The notes below the pieces were generated by a model. It saw nothing but the letters and a program-made list of their open reading frames with translations, was not told the origin of the DNA and did no database searches. 64,000 nt of DNA, from contig OX359200.1 in assembly GCA_947172415.1 (NCBI GenBank), positions 250,501-314,500 of the forward strand, in the 5' to 3' direction. This document shows, piece by piece, positions 10,367 to 24,284 of this stretch. The position numbers and the translations under genes were made by a program. The stretch's first letter is position 1, and each line of letters starts with the position of its first letter. Source of the DNA: Chondrosia reniformis (lineage: Eukaryota > Porifera > Demospongiae > Chondrillida > Chondrillidae).

Positions 10367-12025
10367 TTCATTATAAATATGTCACGTGCATGTACTTGGA
10401 GTAATTATAAAATCATATGGTTATCACTTAACAATTACTGTTTTCAGACTCCGTTTCATGTGGTAGATTTAATTTAAGGGGGTGTTCTGGGAGTTGAAGC
10501 ACTCCCTCTAAGTTTTAGCCATATTTTGAGCCAAGTTGCCTCATACTAACACCCCTCTAACAAATTTCTAGATCCTCCTCTGTACTCAGTACACACAAGT
10601 AATGCTCCAAATAATTAGCTAAAACAATCAATTTATGAATACAATGGTTGCAGGAGCTCAATACACCTAGAATACCACAACCAGCTTGTATATATGTTCT
10701 CATCTATATGACAAGCAATTTGGGAGTACTTTTGTATTCCAACAAGAGTTTTATAAGGCTTTAACTATGTCAAACATACAACTTGTAGTGTGAGAGAATT
10801 ATGGTTAATTAGTGGGGTTCAGTTGGTAAAGGCACAAACTGCATACATTGAAGCAGAAATTGATGCCACTATTACATAAGGTTAATTAACTGCTTGTTAA
10901 GTAGTTTTGGCAGAATGTAACGAACCTAATCGATACCATGCACAAATGAATTCAATTAGTGCCAAAGTTTGACAATATTGTTATTGATTGCAAGACAGCA
11001 TAGAGACAGGAGGACAGTAGTCTCCAATTAGCATATTTAAGATCATAACAGTTGAAATTGAAAGTGAGTACCTGTATGAGCTGCTTGTAGGTGTTGTGAG
11101 AATGGAAATAAGTTGAATATTTGAAAACCACATGTACTGCAGGTCTTAGTGTGTTGAATGTTAATTGTAATGAAGCCATGAAATTTAATGTATATATGCA
11201 CTCATTATTATCACTCTAGAGGTCTGATGGAAGGGTCCTCCTACAGACATCACTAAATGCTATGCATACCTGAGTTATTGCATCTTGTGTGATAAGGTTA
11301 TATATGTATGAAGGGAAAGATAAACTGATCTACAATTATCAATCAAAATTCTTCATATTTAATCAGATATGAGGAATGCCCATTTAACTTTGACCTCTCA
11401 GGCACCAAGAGAATATTGTATGATCTGTTGTGGATTTCAGAGTGCAAATACCTATATTAACAGCCAATTATATTAAATATATAAATTTAATTAGAGAGCT
11501 TTGGATGAGGATACAAGTCTAGCTTGTCCTTGTTCTAGTTTTGTTGGGTAAAGCATTCTGAATTGGTCGGTTGTTTACTTTAGGGAGAGCCTAGGTATTT
11601 CCCAGTAGCAGATTTAGGGTTAGTCTAAAAGCACCCCTCTTTAATATTGAGTATGTACTTCTCATATTCCTTCTGGGGGAGTTTTTGCCTCTGTGTTATC
11701 ATTTCTGGTACTACACTTTGCAAATCTCTAATTCCTCTCATCTGATTTAGATGTGAGAAATTTAAGAATCATAAACATTTCTTGAAATAGAGTTAAAACT
11801 ATTCCATCCCCCTCTCATGAAAATGCTTTTCTTGACTAGGTAATAATAGAATCTGAAAATATCTGGGTGTAATAAAATAGTTGCTGTGGCTACTTTAAGT
11901 ATTTTTGTAATAAATAAAGGAATAATTTGTAAACTAGAAACTGCTATATGTAATATTTAAATATAGTGTACTGTCTGCTCCTACATATCTACATATACAC
12001 AGTTTCAATAAAGTAATAATAATTG

Positions 12026-12375
12026 TCAGACCTTCTGACTGCCTATACCACTGAATGGCTGTCAACCCTTCTGACTGCCTATACCACTGAATGGCTGTCA
12101 ACCCTTCTGACTGCCTATACCACTGAATGGCTGTCAGACCTTCTGACTGCCTATACCACTGAATGGCTGTCAACCCTTCTGACTGCCTATACCACTGAAT
12201 GGCTGTCAGACCTTCTGACTGCCTATACCACTGAATGGTTGTCAACCCTTCTGACTGCCTATACCACTGAATGGCTGTCAGACCTTCTGACTGCCTATAC
12301 CACTGAATGGTTGTCAACCCTTCTGACTGCCTATACCACTGAATGGTTGTCAACCCTTCTGACTGCCTATACCAT
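12026..12375. repeat. 36-bp minisatellite, about 9.7 copies
   Basis: The unit GACCTTCTGACTGCCTATAC plus CACTGAATGGCTGTCA repeats with period 36. Variation is limited to GTCAGACC versus GTCAACCC and GGCTG versus GGTTG. Because 36 is a multiple of three, both strands stay open without coding meaning. Confidence 0.93.
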
Positions 12376-13615
12376 TATTACCAATCCATAAAAATAAAAT
12401 TGCTCAACATAATCCTGCAGCCTTCTAAGGTTAGAAGTTTGGGAGGATATTCTTTTTGCTATGTACTGTTTGTGTTGGGGTAGCTCACTCAAATTACCCC
12501 TAAATCTGCCTCTATTGGTGCACCCCTCTATTTATCTTCCAGACCCACATCTATGTGGTCACATTATTGAGTCTCAGGTAACATCTCATCTGGTTTGGTA
12601 ACATTTGGTTTACATGACATCTTGTGTCAGAAATAGCTATAATAGTTCTTCGCTCTACTCTTTCCTATGTACCAAAGTGCTGGACCCTCAATATTTGGCA
12701 ATTTTTCAAGCCTTCAAATTAAGAGAGTGCTAAATACACACATGTTTCCATGAATGGAGTGATAAGATCATGGATACCATATATTATATAGGAGAATTGA
12801 AAGAGCATTTTACTTCCTCATAGATCAAAGTTTACATAATAGGATCCACTCGCTGTATATAGATAGCAAATTGGCATTCCAATGGGAACAGATTGTGCCC
12901 CTGAAATCATCGTGCAACCTCTAAATTTTGTTTTGAATTAGACATTATCAAAGGATGAACTAAAGGTAGCCCAAATCTTACTATCCTTTTAGAAGCAGTG
13001 ATGACCTTATCGTAAAAGCTCTAGAATAAGTGATATCTATCCTAAAGAAATTGTATTAAGAAAATAGATTTTTAATAGCCCAATAAACCTACAGTGGGTT
13101 TACAAAATCACTGCATATATACATTAACATACCCTTCCTCCCCATTTTGCTCCTTTATTGGGCAATTATTTAAGAATTTCTCCACCTTTGTTATCAAAGT
13201 ATAGCCAATTTTCAGAGAATAACAACTTAAATCAAACTGTAATGCAAATTAAAAGTAGACGTGGTGCCGTGAAGCTAAACTATATGGAAGGGTAGGCGGG
13301 TTAGCTATTTCATGAACATCACTCCCCAGGATCCAGAGTCCTCTGGATCCTTTTGTATTTCAAACTTCTGTCATGATAATATTATTATACCTATAAAACT
13401 CTCTGTGCCTGTATATGTGTTCTATAGGTGTTAACATACAGAGAGTGACCTGTATAAACTTGTGTTTATAACCATTAAAATATTACAGCATAAGGAATGC
13501 TGCATTTTATACAGTGACTTATGGGTCCTCCCACATATAAGGCTTTGGATATAAAAGTCATATCAAGCAAGAAATAGTAATAATTCAACTCTTTGATTAC
13601 TAAAGGAAAATAGAC

Positions 13616-16600
13616 ATGCAGTACCAACTCTTAATAGCAGTTTTATTTTATCTCTGTGAGCAGCTCCAAGGAGTACCACTTGATAATCTCTTAGACTTTG
13701 GAGACAACTTGGATGAAAGCTTCCCAAAAGAAGATGGCTTTCTCTCTGACGTGAGAATCATTGAAGTTGAGGGCAACGAATTTCCCTATTTCTGTGAAAC
13801 ATACCGTTTCATAAATGTAAGTTTATGTTTGTAAATATATTTGGGGATTCTGATTAGTTGGATGGTACCAAAGGAGCTGCATGCTCCCAGTCAGCTATCT
13901 AAGTAGGCTACCAGCATGGTGGCACTGCAGGCCGTGATACCTTATATTTAATATGTAAGGTATAGAGTCCTGCCAGTTAACTATTTGGTATTTTATGTCT
14001 CTATTCTGGTAGTCACAGGTACCTTTAATATAATAAATATCATATATAGAAAAAGTACTAGTTATGCAGTCCAAATACTTTCTACATGCAGTGCTCCATA
14101 CTTTACTGGTATGTATATTTTTGCATTTAGATCAACAGTAACGGCTATATTTCCTTCGTAAAAGCAAAATCACCATTTACTCCAACTGGAGCAATATATA
14201 CAGACTATAGTGCCTTCTCTTTCCCTATGTCAACTGCCAATTTCCAGTGGGCGGCCGTCATAGCTGCATTTTGGGCAGATGTGGACATTCGAGGCAGTGG
14301 GGATGTATTCTATCGAACTATGGACACCACAGACGCAGCTCTGGGAAGACTAGGGATGATTGCAAATGCAGAGCTTGTGAATTTTCAGGATTTCTCTCCT
14401 ACGTGGGGCTTAGTAGTTACATGGAATTCTGTAGGGTACTATTCAAATGAGACGGACAAGGTAAACCTAAGCTGCTTTGATAATGACACACGCACAAATT
14501 TATAGAAATAACTTCAAACTTCAAATAAATGGCGCTACTTACCGTTTTCAACCAAGCCATACATACAGACGAAGAATAGGAGATTAATTCTTAACTACTA
14601 ATATGTTCTTTTAGCGTTGCGCCTTGATCCGTAACCTTTGTTGTTTTGTTATTTCTGGTACATATTGTGTTAAGATAATTCTTGGGTGTTGAATGTTTAT
14701 CATACAAGATGACTTATGCATACCTATTATATACGGAGTTGAGTATCAAAGGAAGGTAATTGCGATGTTCACAAATCATGATAAAGTACAATTCACGCAT
14801 AGCTGTTGTATTCAAGGTGTTTTACGGAAAATAATTAGGCAAAAATTTTAGGAGGGGGGTAATCCCTGATGCCTAGAACACTATAAATGTCTGTAATACC
14901 TCATCTTCACAGATTGCTAAATAGTCTATCTTGATGGACTAAATTTCATCTTCCTGGACTCATTCCCTACAATATATGTTCATCATATTGAGACACTTTG
15001 ATCTTTCAAATGTTTTTACAAGGCATCCTTGTCAATGAGTTTAAATACTAATGGATTATAAAAGATACATTAGATGCCAAATAGGTAGATTTTGGGTTCT
15101 AATAAAGTCTAAAGTGCGATTAGTTAATTATGAGGGCAAATTTTATTGGTATTCATTGATAGCAACCATTCCCCTATTATATGATGGCTACCGAAGGAGA
15201 TATAAGAATAGATTATCTTTTATAAGTATGCTAACAGAAGTGTAGATAATCTCCACCCAACTTTGTACTCCAGCTTCTTATCAGTGGATATTCTTGTAAC
15301 AGGCCTTTTAAGAACATTTGATTATGATACTTATACATATATTATCATTATTATTATTCATAATTACTTTAAGTGCTTCATGTACTTTGCACACTAGGGC
15401 TATTTTTCCCCATGTAGCACTGTACAAAGATACATAGATAATTGCCACATGCATATGTTTTGAACTGCATAATACATTTACCATAAACAGTTTTTCTCCT
15501 TTCCCTCTCTTAACGGCTACCTTTGTACATAGTATGTGTGTTATTTGTTGCATTCATTGTAAGATTAGTGGATTTTATATGAGCATCAGCAACAGTATTT
15601 TTATACAAGTTATTGAATGTTTCAGCCACAAAGGTCTTCATCAGCCTTTTTCGGAGTACTGATCATACAATGTAACTGCTTATAAATTAATTGTTGATGT
15701 AATATTTTAACAAATTATGGTAACTGCTCCTTTGTTATTCAGTTAAACACGTTCCAGCTTGCTGTTGCAACAGATGGAATTACATCAGTGGCTATTCTTA
15801 ACTATGCCAATATTAGCTGGTACACTACTGATAGTGATTTTGAGGTGCCAGCTACTGCAGGTTACAATGTTGGTGATGGAGAAAGGGCCTTCCTAATTCC
15901 TGAGTCAAGGCTACCAGACATCGGAAACGTAGAGGATATTCCAGGAAACACTTTATCAGGAACTCCAGGACAGTGGATATTTAGAATAGATGAGACAAAT
16001 GTGATGAACTGCCCTGACGATGGTGAGTTATTTCAATCAGCACCAGTAATCCTGCCAGGAGCTATACAGTCACTCCTTTTAACACTCTCCAAAGCATGTG
16101 CATACCAACACATGTACACAAGAACCAAGAATGCTAATCCGAGATGATCGTTGTGCAATCTTAAACTTTAGAAACTAGTTTATAATTAAGGACTGTCTTT
16201 AGTTAGCACTCTGAATTCACTTGATCATTCCAGTCCAGTATATTCCAAGGGACCTCAATCTCTCCCGTATTGTCTGTGGGTGGCTTCCACATTTTAGATC
16301 TACTAACTGTTTTGAAAAATTATGGAGTAATATTGTGTTATTTATTAATACTATTAATATAGCAGTATGACTGTCAACATTTCTATATACACTTGTCTGT
16401 GTCACTAAAAAGTGCTTAAAAAGTTATATACTCCACAGGACGTGAATAGAAAAATGCTTTAATGATCAAAAGAAGAGTCTTATGAATCTCTATACTTACT
16501 TGCAAAACAAAAACATACCTGTTATTCTGTAATGAGCTATAACTACATACCTAAGTTAACTAGAGACGTAGAGTGCAGACTTTGTATGTGATGCTGACAT

Positions 16601-19600
16601 ATGATAAACATTTGTTGACTCTAAGTTACCCCATAAATAGTGATTATACACATTTAGGAATTCTATTAATAGAATCTACAGGTATTAATACAATGTGACT
16701 TTCCTATTGCCGATGTAGGTTCTACACAGGAGTGTATGGTTAATCCATGTAAGCATGGAGGAACGTGTTCCTTTCGTTTGGGAAAAACTCTTTGCTTTTG
16801 CACACCTTGCAGAGGAGGAGATCTTTGTGATCTAGGTACAGTGCACTAATATATAGTACTTGACCAAAATTACACAACAACTGCTATATTTCACTGTTAT
16901 CATTATGAGCACTCCAATTTATGAAATTAATATTATTATTCATTATTCATTGTATACATCCACATTAAATTAATTGCATTGCAAAGAAGTTTGCACCAAT
17001 GTTTCTCTGAAGCCAGTCCCTGTAAATCCTTTCACACATCAGTATACCTTCCACACATCAGTCTCCCTTCCACACATCAGTCTCCCTTCCACACATCAGT
17101 CTCCCTTCCACACATCAGTATCCCTTCCACACATCAGTATACCTTCCACACATCAGTCTCCCTTCCACACATCAGTCTCCCTTCCACACATCAGTATCCC
17201 CATCCACACATCAGTCTCCCTTCCACACATCAGTCTCCCTTCCACACATCAGTATCCCTTCCACACATCAGTCTCCCTTCCACACATCAGTATCCCTTTC
17301 ACACATCAGTCTCCCTTCCACACATCAGTATACCTTCCACACATCAGTCTCCCTTCCACACATCAGTCTCCCTTCCACACATCAGTATCCCCTCCACACA
17401 TCAGTCCCCCATCCATGCACACATCAGTATCCCTTCCACACATCAGTCTCCCTTCCACACATCAGTCTCCCTTCCACACATCAGTATACCTTCCACACAT
17501 CAGTCTCCCTTCCACACATCAGTCTCCCTTCCACACATCAGTCTCCCTTCCACACATCAGTCTCCCTTCCACACATCAGTCTCCCTTCCACACATCAGTA
17601 TACCTTCCACACATCAGTCTCCCTTCCACACATCAGTCTCCCTTCCACACATCAGTCTCCCTTCCACACATCAGTCTCCCTTCCACACATCAGTATCCCC
17701 TCCACACATCAGTCCCCCATCCATGCACACATCAGTATCCCTTCCACACATCAGTCTTCTGTGGGCAGCACATTATTCAACAAATTGGACACAGTCTTGG
17801 CCATTTTCTTTTCTTTTAGGATCACATAATATAGTAGCACATGCAGGATATTAGTTTATATACAATAGTGTGCATACCTTCATTATTATAATTATCAAAT
17901 ATGTATATAGGTATATGTACAGTATGTATACAAGTATGCTTAGGTATATTAAAGGTTGAATATTTTGAATAATTTGTAGCTAATATTGCTCTGAAGCCAT
18001 CTTCTGGGAGCCAGTTGGGAGGGACAGCAATTTTAGTGACTTTAGACTCGACTCCCTGTTTAGAGAACAGTTATGAAGTGAAGTGTATCTTCAACAATGT
18101 TTCAGTTGATGGAGAGATACCTGAGGATGCTGGAAATCAAGTTCTTTGCTCTTCACCTTTCTCTACTGAAACAGGATATATACCATTTTTTCTACAAATT
18201 CTAAAGAATGGACAAGTGATATATGAGGCTACCAACCAATTCTATTACAGTAGGTCAAACTACTCATTTGTTACAGTGCAATTTTGCCATAACCTGTACT
18301 GAAACTTACATTTTAAGACTGAGGGGTCAATGCTAAAGGTATCTGTACACAGATACATATATTGGAACTAGCCATTTTAATAGTGACAATTCCACTACCA
18401 AAATGTTAGATTCTTTATGAAACCACTTCCTCTTTTCGTGACTAGTCATGCCTTTGGAATTGCTCTAAATTTACACCAAATGTGAAAGACCTTAAAATTC
18501 TTTTATCTTATACAGATCCCATGGAGGAAGCCATAACTGTGGATATCTTTGGAGATGATGTTGATTTGTTATTAGCACCAACAGAGCAGCTGCAAATCCG
18601 ATGGAATAGTGCCATTCTTCCTACGGCATTCTATCCATCACATTCCTATACTGTGTCAATTGATATGTACCCAATCAAACTCTCCAGTGGATGGCCTGAT
18701 GTCAATGGCAACCCCATTGCTCTGGAGAGGAGTTCACTGAACATTGGAACAGCCATAATAGAGATCCCTTTGGTAGAGGTGAATCTTGACAAGCCCATAT
18801 TACCAGTTATCATGGAGATATCTGTCAGGAGAGGAGGAGCAGGAAGGTACTCCCTATGGAGCGGCACTCTCTATCTCTATCTTGGCCCCAAGTTTGATCT
18901 TTCCTTGAACTTGAGGGATGTCTGTTCTGAATGGTGGAACAGGGAGATGCTTGACAGGGAACAGCAAACCGAAAAGCTTACTGCTGTAGCATGTCCACCG
19001 ACTGTCAAAAGAGCTGAATTGATTGGAAATGACCTTTTTCTGACAGAGAAGCGAATTGATACTCTGGATAAAACTTATTCTAACCAAGTCCTGGAATTCC
19101 TACACCCAGGAGCTTACAAGTGCTATAGATCACTGACAATCATGAGGTATGCCTGTACACTTGTATGTATGTAACTGGTACATGAATGTGTCAGTAGTTT
19201 GTTTACAGTATCACATGTCTCCCCACACTTAGTGGTATTCAGGAGGAATGCTGTTATGACGAGAACGGTGACGTTATAGTAGGACCATCAGGAGGAGGAC
19301 GTTTGATTACAAGACCTTTACTAAGTTTCCATACAGCAACTGGCATTGAAAGATCTCTTCACTTTTCTGAAGATATTCTTCCCTACATCTACTGCTGCAA
19401 AGGGGGTTCCCCAATTTGTGAGGCCTTCTATCGTATACGTTCACCTGACCCAGAGAATATTTTTCCATACATTACTCCCACAAAACCAGGTGAGACATTA
19501 CACTAGCAACCACCCTAATTAGGTTCATGTGTACATAGATACATGGATGTGCATATATGTAATTGAAGTGATAATCAAACCACAAATAATCATCCTGAAA

Positions 19601-22466
19601 TATCATGAAGAGGGAAAACATGAAAGAACCAATTGCTGAGAATTGAACTCAGGACAGCTGGTTATGACCACCAGTGCTCTGCCACTGAGCTACAATTGCC
19701 ACAGCAATGCTCCATTTATGCTGGTTATGACCACCAGTGCTCTGCCACTGAGCTACAATTGCCACAGCAATGCTCCATTCATGCCTCTCTACAAACTAAG
19801 TAATTACTTCATTCATTTCTAACTACATATAAAGGTGTGGTTTATTTAAGGTTCTATTCATCAGCAAAAGTGCAAAATTAGAGACCCAAATATGTGTTAC
19901 TTGTTGATTAGTGTAGGCCGAAACATATACACCAAGCTATTGGCTAGCTTGATGATGAATTGCATCTGGAACTAACTTTATACAAAGTAATCACTTTGTC
20001 TCATTTCACTCTAATTGTTGATGGTTACATACTTCTATTCAGCAGATGAGGTAACCATCAGCGACAATCACGTACTGAATTAGTTGTGTACTATATATAG
20101 AATTTTTCATGCAACATTATATTAGTTAATGGTATGCAACTATATATTCTTGCATGCAGCTGCCGGTTATGGTGATCCTCACCTTTTGACATTGGATGGG
20201 TATAGCTACACCTTTAACGGGAAAGGAGAATTCATTCTGCTACATTCAGAAAACTTCAGAATACAAGGCCAGATGGTTCAGATGAGAGATGACAGAGGTG
20301 ATGAAGTAGGAGAGGCTACTGTTTTTGCATCCATTGCAGTGTATTCATCTGCAAGCAGTGTTGTTGAGTTAATTGCCACAAGATTAACGAAAACAATGAG
20401 TAATGGAGAAGAGGGTATTGTTGAAGAAATCCATGTCAAGCATAGGAAATCTCTAATTAACTTTGTCAACACTCCAGAAATTCAAATAAGTGATGTCCTG
20501 ATCCGTCAAATTAGTCTCACAAGAGTGGAACTCTATTACAACAGTAGAGCCTATGTGGAAGTGCGCCAGGAATATGATTATATTTCTACAGTACTAGTGG
20601 CACTGCCAGAAAGCTTTCAAGGAAAAGTGGAAGGATTACTTGGAAATTACAATGGAGATCTTAGTGATGACCTTCGTCCAAGAGATGTAAATTATTCAAT
20701 GCCAATCAACTCTTCAATTGAGACAATTCACAAATCATTTGGAATGACATGTGAGTTTAAATTTATTATTTTTATATACATGGAGAAAAACACATTGTTT
20801 ATTAATAGGATGAGCTATGAGTCTATATATATATAGCTGCTTATATATGAACAAAGGGTTACATTGAATAATAATATACATGTGTTTAGTAAACCACTGT
20901 CATTTCCCCTGTCACACTTGCATAGGGCTTGTGGAGACCATCCATGAAAGTCTATTTGGACATATCAATCCAGTCGAGTTGGAGAGTGTTAATTTTCCTA
21001 ATTTTGTTCCCTTCTTCAATATCTCACTCCTTGAGGATACAGCTATGACATACCCTGAGTGCGAGAACAGCACAGCATGCTTGTATGATACCATGGTAAC
21101 CAGCAATCTTGATATTGGTCTAAGTGCATTAGCTCTGGAAAAGGAATTGTTGATATTTGACACCCTTGACCCAAGTGAGGCTAATTCACACACAAAGGCA
21201 GTTTATTGGTAGCCTACGTATAGTCCAGGGGTTCACCTACTGATTGTGTGTTTGTTAAGGTCAACTGCCTGCATTATGTGTTAACTACCATGAAGGTGTG
21301 ACACTAATACAAGTGACCTAAATTTGATGGCAATTCGTGGTTCATTGGTTTAGTGGAATGAAGTATATTTAGATAATGTAAACATTGTCTCTCATTAGTT
21401 CTGTCAGTAAAACGTTTTTTCCTCTAGGGTCAAAGTCTAACACCAAACATCTACATAAAATAAATTTCTGTTTAATATATAAATTTTCTTTTCTACCTTT
21501 GTATGAATATAGTTAAATGTACACCATCCTGTGTCCATGGATTGTGCATAGAGCAGAATGTCTGTAAGTGTGAGCAGGGATACACTGGGAGTAACTGCAG
21601 TGTGAGGCGATGTAAGTGGACTCATAATTGGCATATACAGAGAAATACATTGTTAATCTTTCTCTTTTCATTCTATAATTATATAGTAAATGAAGATTGC
21701 AGTTTTAATCTTTGTAATAATAATGGAACTTGTAAGAAGGTCGGAGATTCCTATCTCTGCATATGTCCACTGACACACACTGGATTGAAATGTGATATTG
21801 ACAGTTAGTTTTTCTTACATACTACAAGCTAGTAATCATAGACCCAGCCCATTTCCGGTGGGAGGGGCCATCTATATCTTATTATATATTTATACATTTA
21901 TCATATTTTGTAGGTGATATTGACTGTGGCTGTATCAATAACGGTATTTGCACTATTATGAACAATCAACTAAAATGCATATGTCCAGAGGGCTTCACAG
22001 GAGCCAAATGTGAAATAAACGAAAATCCCACGGAAACCCCCGACACCTTGGAATCTACCGGGCTACCAGTAGCAATGACAGCTGGAATAGCAGTTGGAGT
22101 ATTAGTTTTCATATTTTTAGTTTTAATAGTAGCTGTCATACTGGCCTGCGTCTTCTACAGGAAATATCACAACGATAAGAAGAGTAACAAACCGTAAGTT
22201 AGCCATTGACACACAAAAAGTTTTTATACACACACTTAAAATAATACAGGACCAAATGTTGTTTGTATTGTACACGTACATGCAATGCTATGTACATTGT
22301 AGGCATCTTGAAGACCTAGTTGGCCCTCCGCAATCAAGATCCAGATCATTGTCAAATGTCATACAAAATTATTATGAATATCCGGAAAGTCATGATGGGA
22401 TAGATGATGGAGAGGATGGAAGTGGGGGTAATGGGGAGAGTATAGAGCTTAAACCCTTACATCCTC

Positions 22467-22516
<50 letters not shown>

Positions 22517-22642
22517 GATGCACCGGAAAAAGAGCACGAGTCTGATCATGACTCAGAGCTTGATGATGAGGCTGCCGAACCAGAACAACAACATGTTGAA
22601 GTTACCATTCATGATCCTGACAGCTGTGAAACTACAGCTTAG
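13616..22642 (+). CDS. NIDO-EGF-IPT-AMOP-VWD-EGF3 transmembrane adhesion protein (MUC4-like)
   Basis: Thirteen exons, all in phase, give 1253 residues: 13616-13816, 14131-14460, 15743-16022, 16719-16835, 17980-18249, 18516-19146, 19233-19489, 20160-20750, 20926-21174, 21513-21611, 21687-21803, 21914-22193, 22303-22642. Domain order: signal peptide (1-20), NIDO (about 65-270), EGF (CMVNPCKHGGTCSFRLGKTL), IPT/TIG-like (about 310-400), AMOP (about 530-690, with DVCSEWWNRE and EECCYDENG), VWD (about 700-890, with GYGDPHLLTLDGYSYTFNG and GLLGNYNGD), three EGF repeats (about 975-1065), one TM helix (about 1080-1110), and a cytosolic tail with polyQ and acidic stretches. NIDO-AMOP-VWD-EGF-TM is the core of MUC4 and related animal surface proteins. 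Each module sits in its own phase-1-bounded exon set, typical of exon shuffling. Intron 4 carries a 19-bp minisatellite and intron 7 a SINE. Likely role: cell-surface adhesion or epithelial coat. Confidence 0.9.
17027..17762. repeat. 19-bp minisatellite, about 38 copies
   Basis: The unit TTCCACACATCAGTCTCCC (variants CAGTATCCC and CAGTATACC) repeats through intron 4 of the MUC4-like gene. Open frames across it are a by-product. Confidence 0.93.
19570..19716 (-). mobile_element. tRNA-derived SINE, copy 1 (intron 7 of the MUC4-like gene)
   Basis: On the minus strand, 19703 to 19629 reads as a tRNA-like head: GTAGCTCAGTGGCAGAGC (A box and D arm), CTGGT..ACCAG anticodon stem, and CTGAGTTCAATTCTCAG (T arm with B box). 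Acceptor-like CAATTG arms also pair. Position 33 is not U, so it is a pseudo-tRNA. The tail down to 19570 contains TTGTGGTTTGATTATCA, shared with the 43151 copy. Confidence 0.72.
19658..19783. repeat. 63-bp tandem duplication of the SINE head
   Basis: The segment starting CTGGTTATGACCACCAGTGC occurs at 19658 and again at 19721, differing by about one base. It covers the anticodon arm through the 5' side of the tRNA-like head, so the element was partly duplicated after insertion or arose as a dimer. Confidence 0.85.
22470..22516 (+). repeat. CAA-repeat encoding polyglutamine
   Basis: About 16 consecutive CAA codons encode a Gln tract in the cytosolic tail of the MUC4-like protein. The run is pure, so length variation between individuals is expected. 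Confidence 0.9.
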
Positions 22643-23015
22643 CTGTAACAAAACTTGCATTGTTACAATGTAGGTGTGTATATATACCTAGTTAATCAAG
22701 TTGCAATAACTAGTAACACTGCATTCTTTTGCTGTGAATAATAAGTAACATTTAATCCTGCTGTTGTATTTATTTCTGTAAGCATTCAATCAAATAGACA
22801 GTAGATGATCAGACATATATATATATGTATATACACAAGGCGACCTTATGAGTAGAAAGAAAAGCTTGTTGCATGAGACTGCATTCATACACACTTATAC
22901 GCGTCCTATGTACTGTATTACAAAACATCCCTAATAGTAATAGCTATATATGACTTGGCATCGCCTAATTGCAACTGCCAATATATAATTATAATCTTAT
23001 CAATTTTATGTAAAA
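22643..23015. other. Intergenic region between MUC4-like and SSAT-like genes
   Basis: These 373 bp hold the 3' end of one gene and the presumed promoter of the next on the same strand. They are AT-rich, with a TATATATATG run near 22820. No gene is seen. Confidence 0.5.
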
Positions 23016-24152
23016 ATGGCTACACAAGTGAACATGCCGGTTATTCGACCGGCTACAAAGTTGGACATTCCTTGGATTATTCAACTAATTAAGGTATGGA
23101 TGGCTATATAAATCATCGCGAAGGCTCTCTGTGCGTATATATTTCCTAAACTCCTCAGAATTTAGCAGAGGATCAAAATGAAACGGATGCAGTTAAACTT
23201 GGAGAGAAAGGTTTTGTTGCACCACATAAACTGAGTTCTGTAGCTACTGAAATAATATGCCACTTGTGTCAACTCTAGAAATGTTGAGAGATGGATTTGG
23301 GGAGAATCCCATGTTTTGGTGTTTAGTCATGGAGAAGAACAGAAGTAGTGAAACTTCAAATGAGCACTTCAACCCGTTAGTTTGGTGTACATTCTCTGTA
23401 CTCAACCAGTCGTATCAAGTCATACTCGTTTATCAGTCTTATAGGCTACGCCCTCTACTACTTTATCTACTCTACCTGGGAGGGGCCGGTGATGCACTTG
23501 GAGGACCTGTTTGTAGAAAAGGATTATAGAAGTACGTATATATGGAGATGAATCTAAACGATGACAGTGCAATTTAGTGAGAGGATTTCCTAATTTGTGC
23601 TCACTATATTAATATTCATACTTCTCAAAGTAATGGTTTTTGAGGCCTTTTGAGGCAACTCTTATAAAAAAGTATACACTCCATTGCTGGGGAAACCAAG
23701 GCAAATTATATTCCACAACTGGTGTATAATAAGAGGCACTTTGGCCTCTTATTATAGTTATACAATGTGATATCCCGTCAATAACTCAGTAAACATCTAT
23801 AAGCTTGCAAAATGCAAGAAAAGCCTGGGGGCGGAGTGTATAACTATTACATAAACCCCTTTTCATATACAGATCAGGGCTTTGGTACTGAACTAATGAG
23901 AAGGGTTGCCCAGGTAACAAGTGATCAAGCCATGTGATCTTTATATTTATCAACCACAGTATGTTTACTCTATAGGTAGCTTTAGAGAAGGGCTGTGCTC
24001 GGATGGACTGGCAAGTTTTAGATTGGAACTCCAGAGCTATCCACTTGTACAATAAGGTCAGGGGAGTCCACTTGAAGGAGTGGATGAATTATAGATTGAG
24101 GAAGACAGAAATGGTAGCATTTGCTGAAGGTTCTATTCCTAAGAAGTGCTGA
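23016..24152 (+). CDS. SSAT-like GNAT acetyltransferase (diamine/thialysine N-acetyltransferase)
   Basis: Six exons join in phase (23016-23093, 23159-23210, 23279-23375, 23437-23531, 23873-23913, 23976-24152), giving 179 residues. SSAT landmarks in order are VIRPATKLDIPWIIQLIKNLAE, MLRDGFGENPMFWCLV, IGYALYYFIYSTWEG, MHLEDLFVEKDYRS, then the acetyl-CoA pyrophosphate loop NQGFGTELMRRVAQ, VALEKGCARMDWQVLDWN and AIHLYNKV. The family transfers acetyl groups from acetyl-CoA to spermidine/spermine (SAT1) or to thialysine and similar lysine analogues (SAT2). Length (about 170) and order match, and no key element is missing. Substrate choice between SAT1 and SAT2 types cannot be read from the sequence. 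The 3' end is convergent with the Rab gene 132 bp away. Confidence 0.88.
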
Positions 24153-24284
24153 GTATATACGAACTGATACTTAATGTCTAATAATAATTTATTACTCTAT
24201 TTAAACTCATTGTTTTCAGAAAATGTTTATAAAAACTAAAAATGAAAATTATTTACAAAGCTCATATAATAAAGAGTTCCTTTG

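Larger units (their letters stand above)
10229..13615. other. Gene-poor interval upstream of two divergent genes
   Basis: About 3.4 kb of AT-rich DNA has no convincing coding exon on either strand. It contains the short palindromic element at 10319-10366, a 36-bp minisatellite (12026-12375) and presumably the promoters of the ZC3H3-like and NIDO-domain genes. Confidence 0.6.

Noticed and set aside
12023-12391. Open frames on both strands over the 36-bp array
   Set aside because: A period divisible by three keeps them open; no start context, no flanking exons.
15600-15660. Hammerhead ribozyme on the minus strand (GGCTGATGAAGACC..GGCTGAAAC)
   Set aside because: Stem II needs a bulge and no adjacent stem I forms; the 53080 match (CTGATGAAGACCTACGGGTTGATAC) lacks GAAA.
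16974-17854. Two overlapping frames of about 280-290 codons rich in PSTHQSPFHTSV
   Set aside because: They are the translation of a 19-bp minisatellite in an intron.
19629-19703. Functional tRNA gene
   Set aside because: The acceptor stem has a mismatch, the anticodon loop lacks U33, the head is partly duplicated, and a matching SINE copy with a shared tail exists elsewhere in the window.
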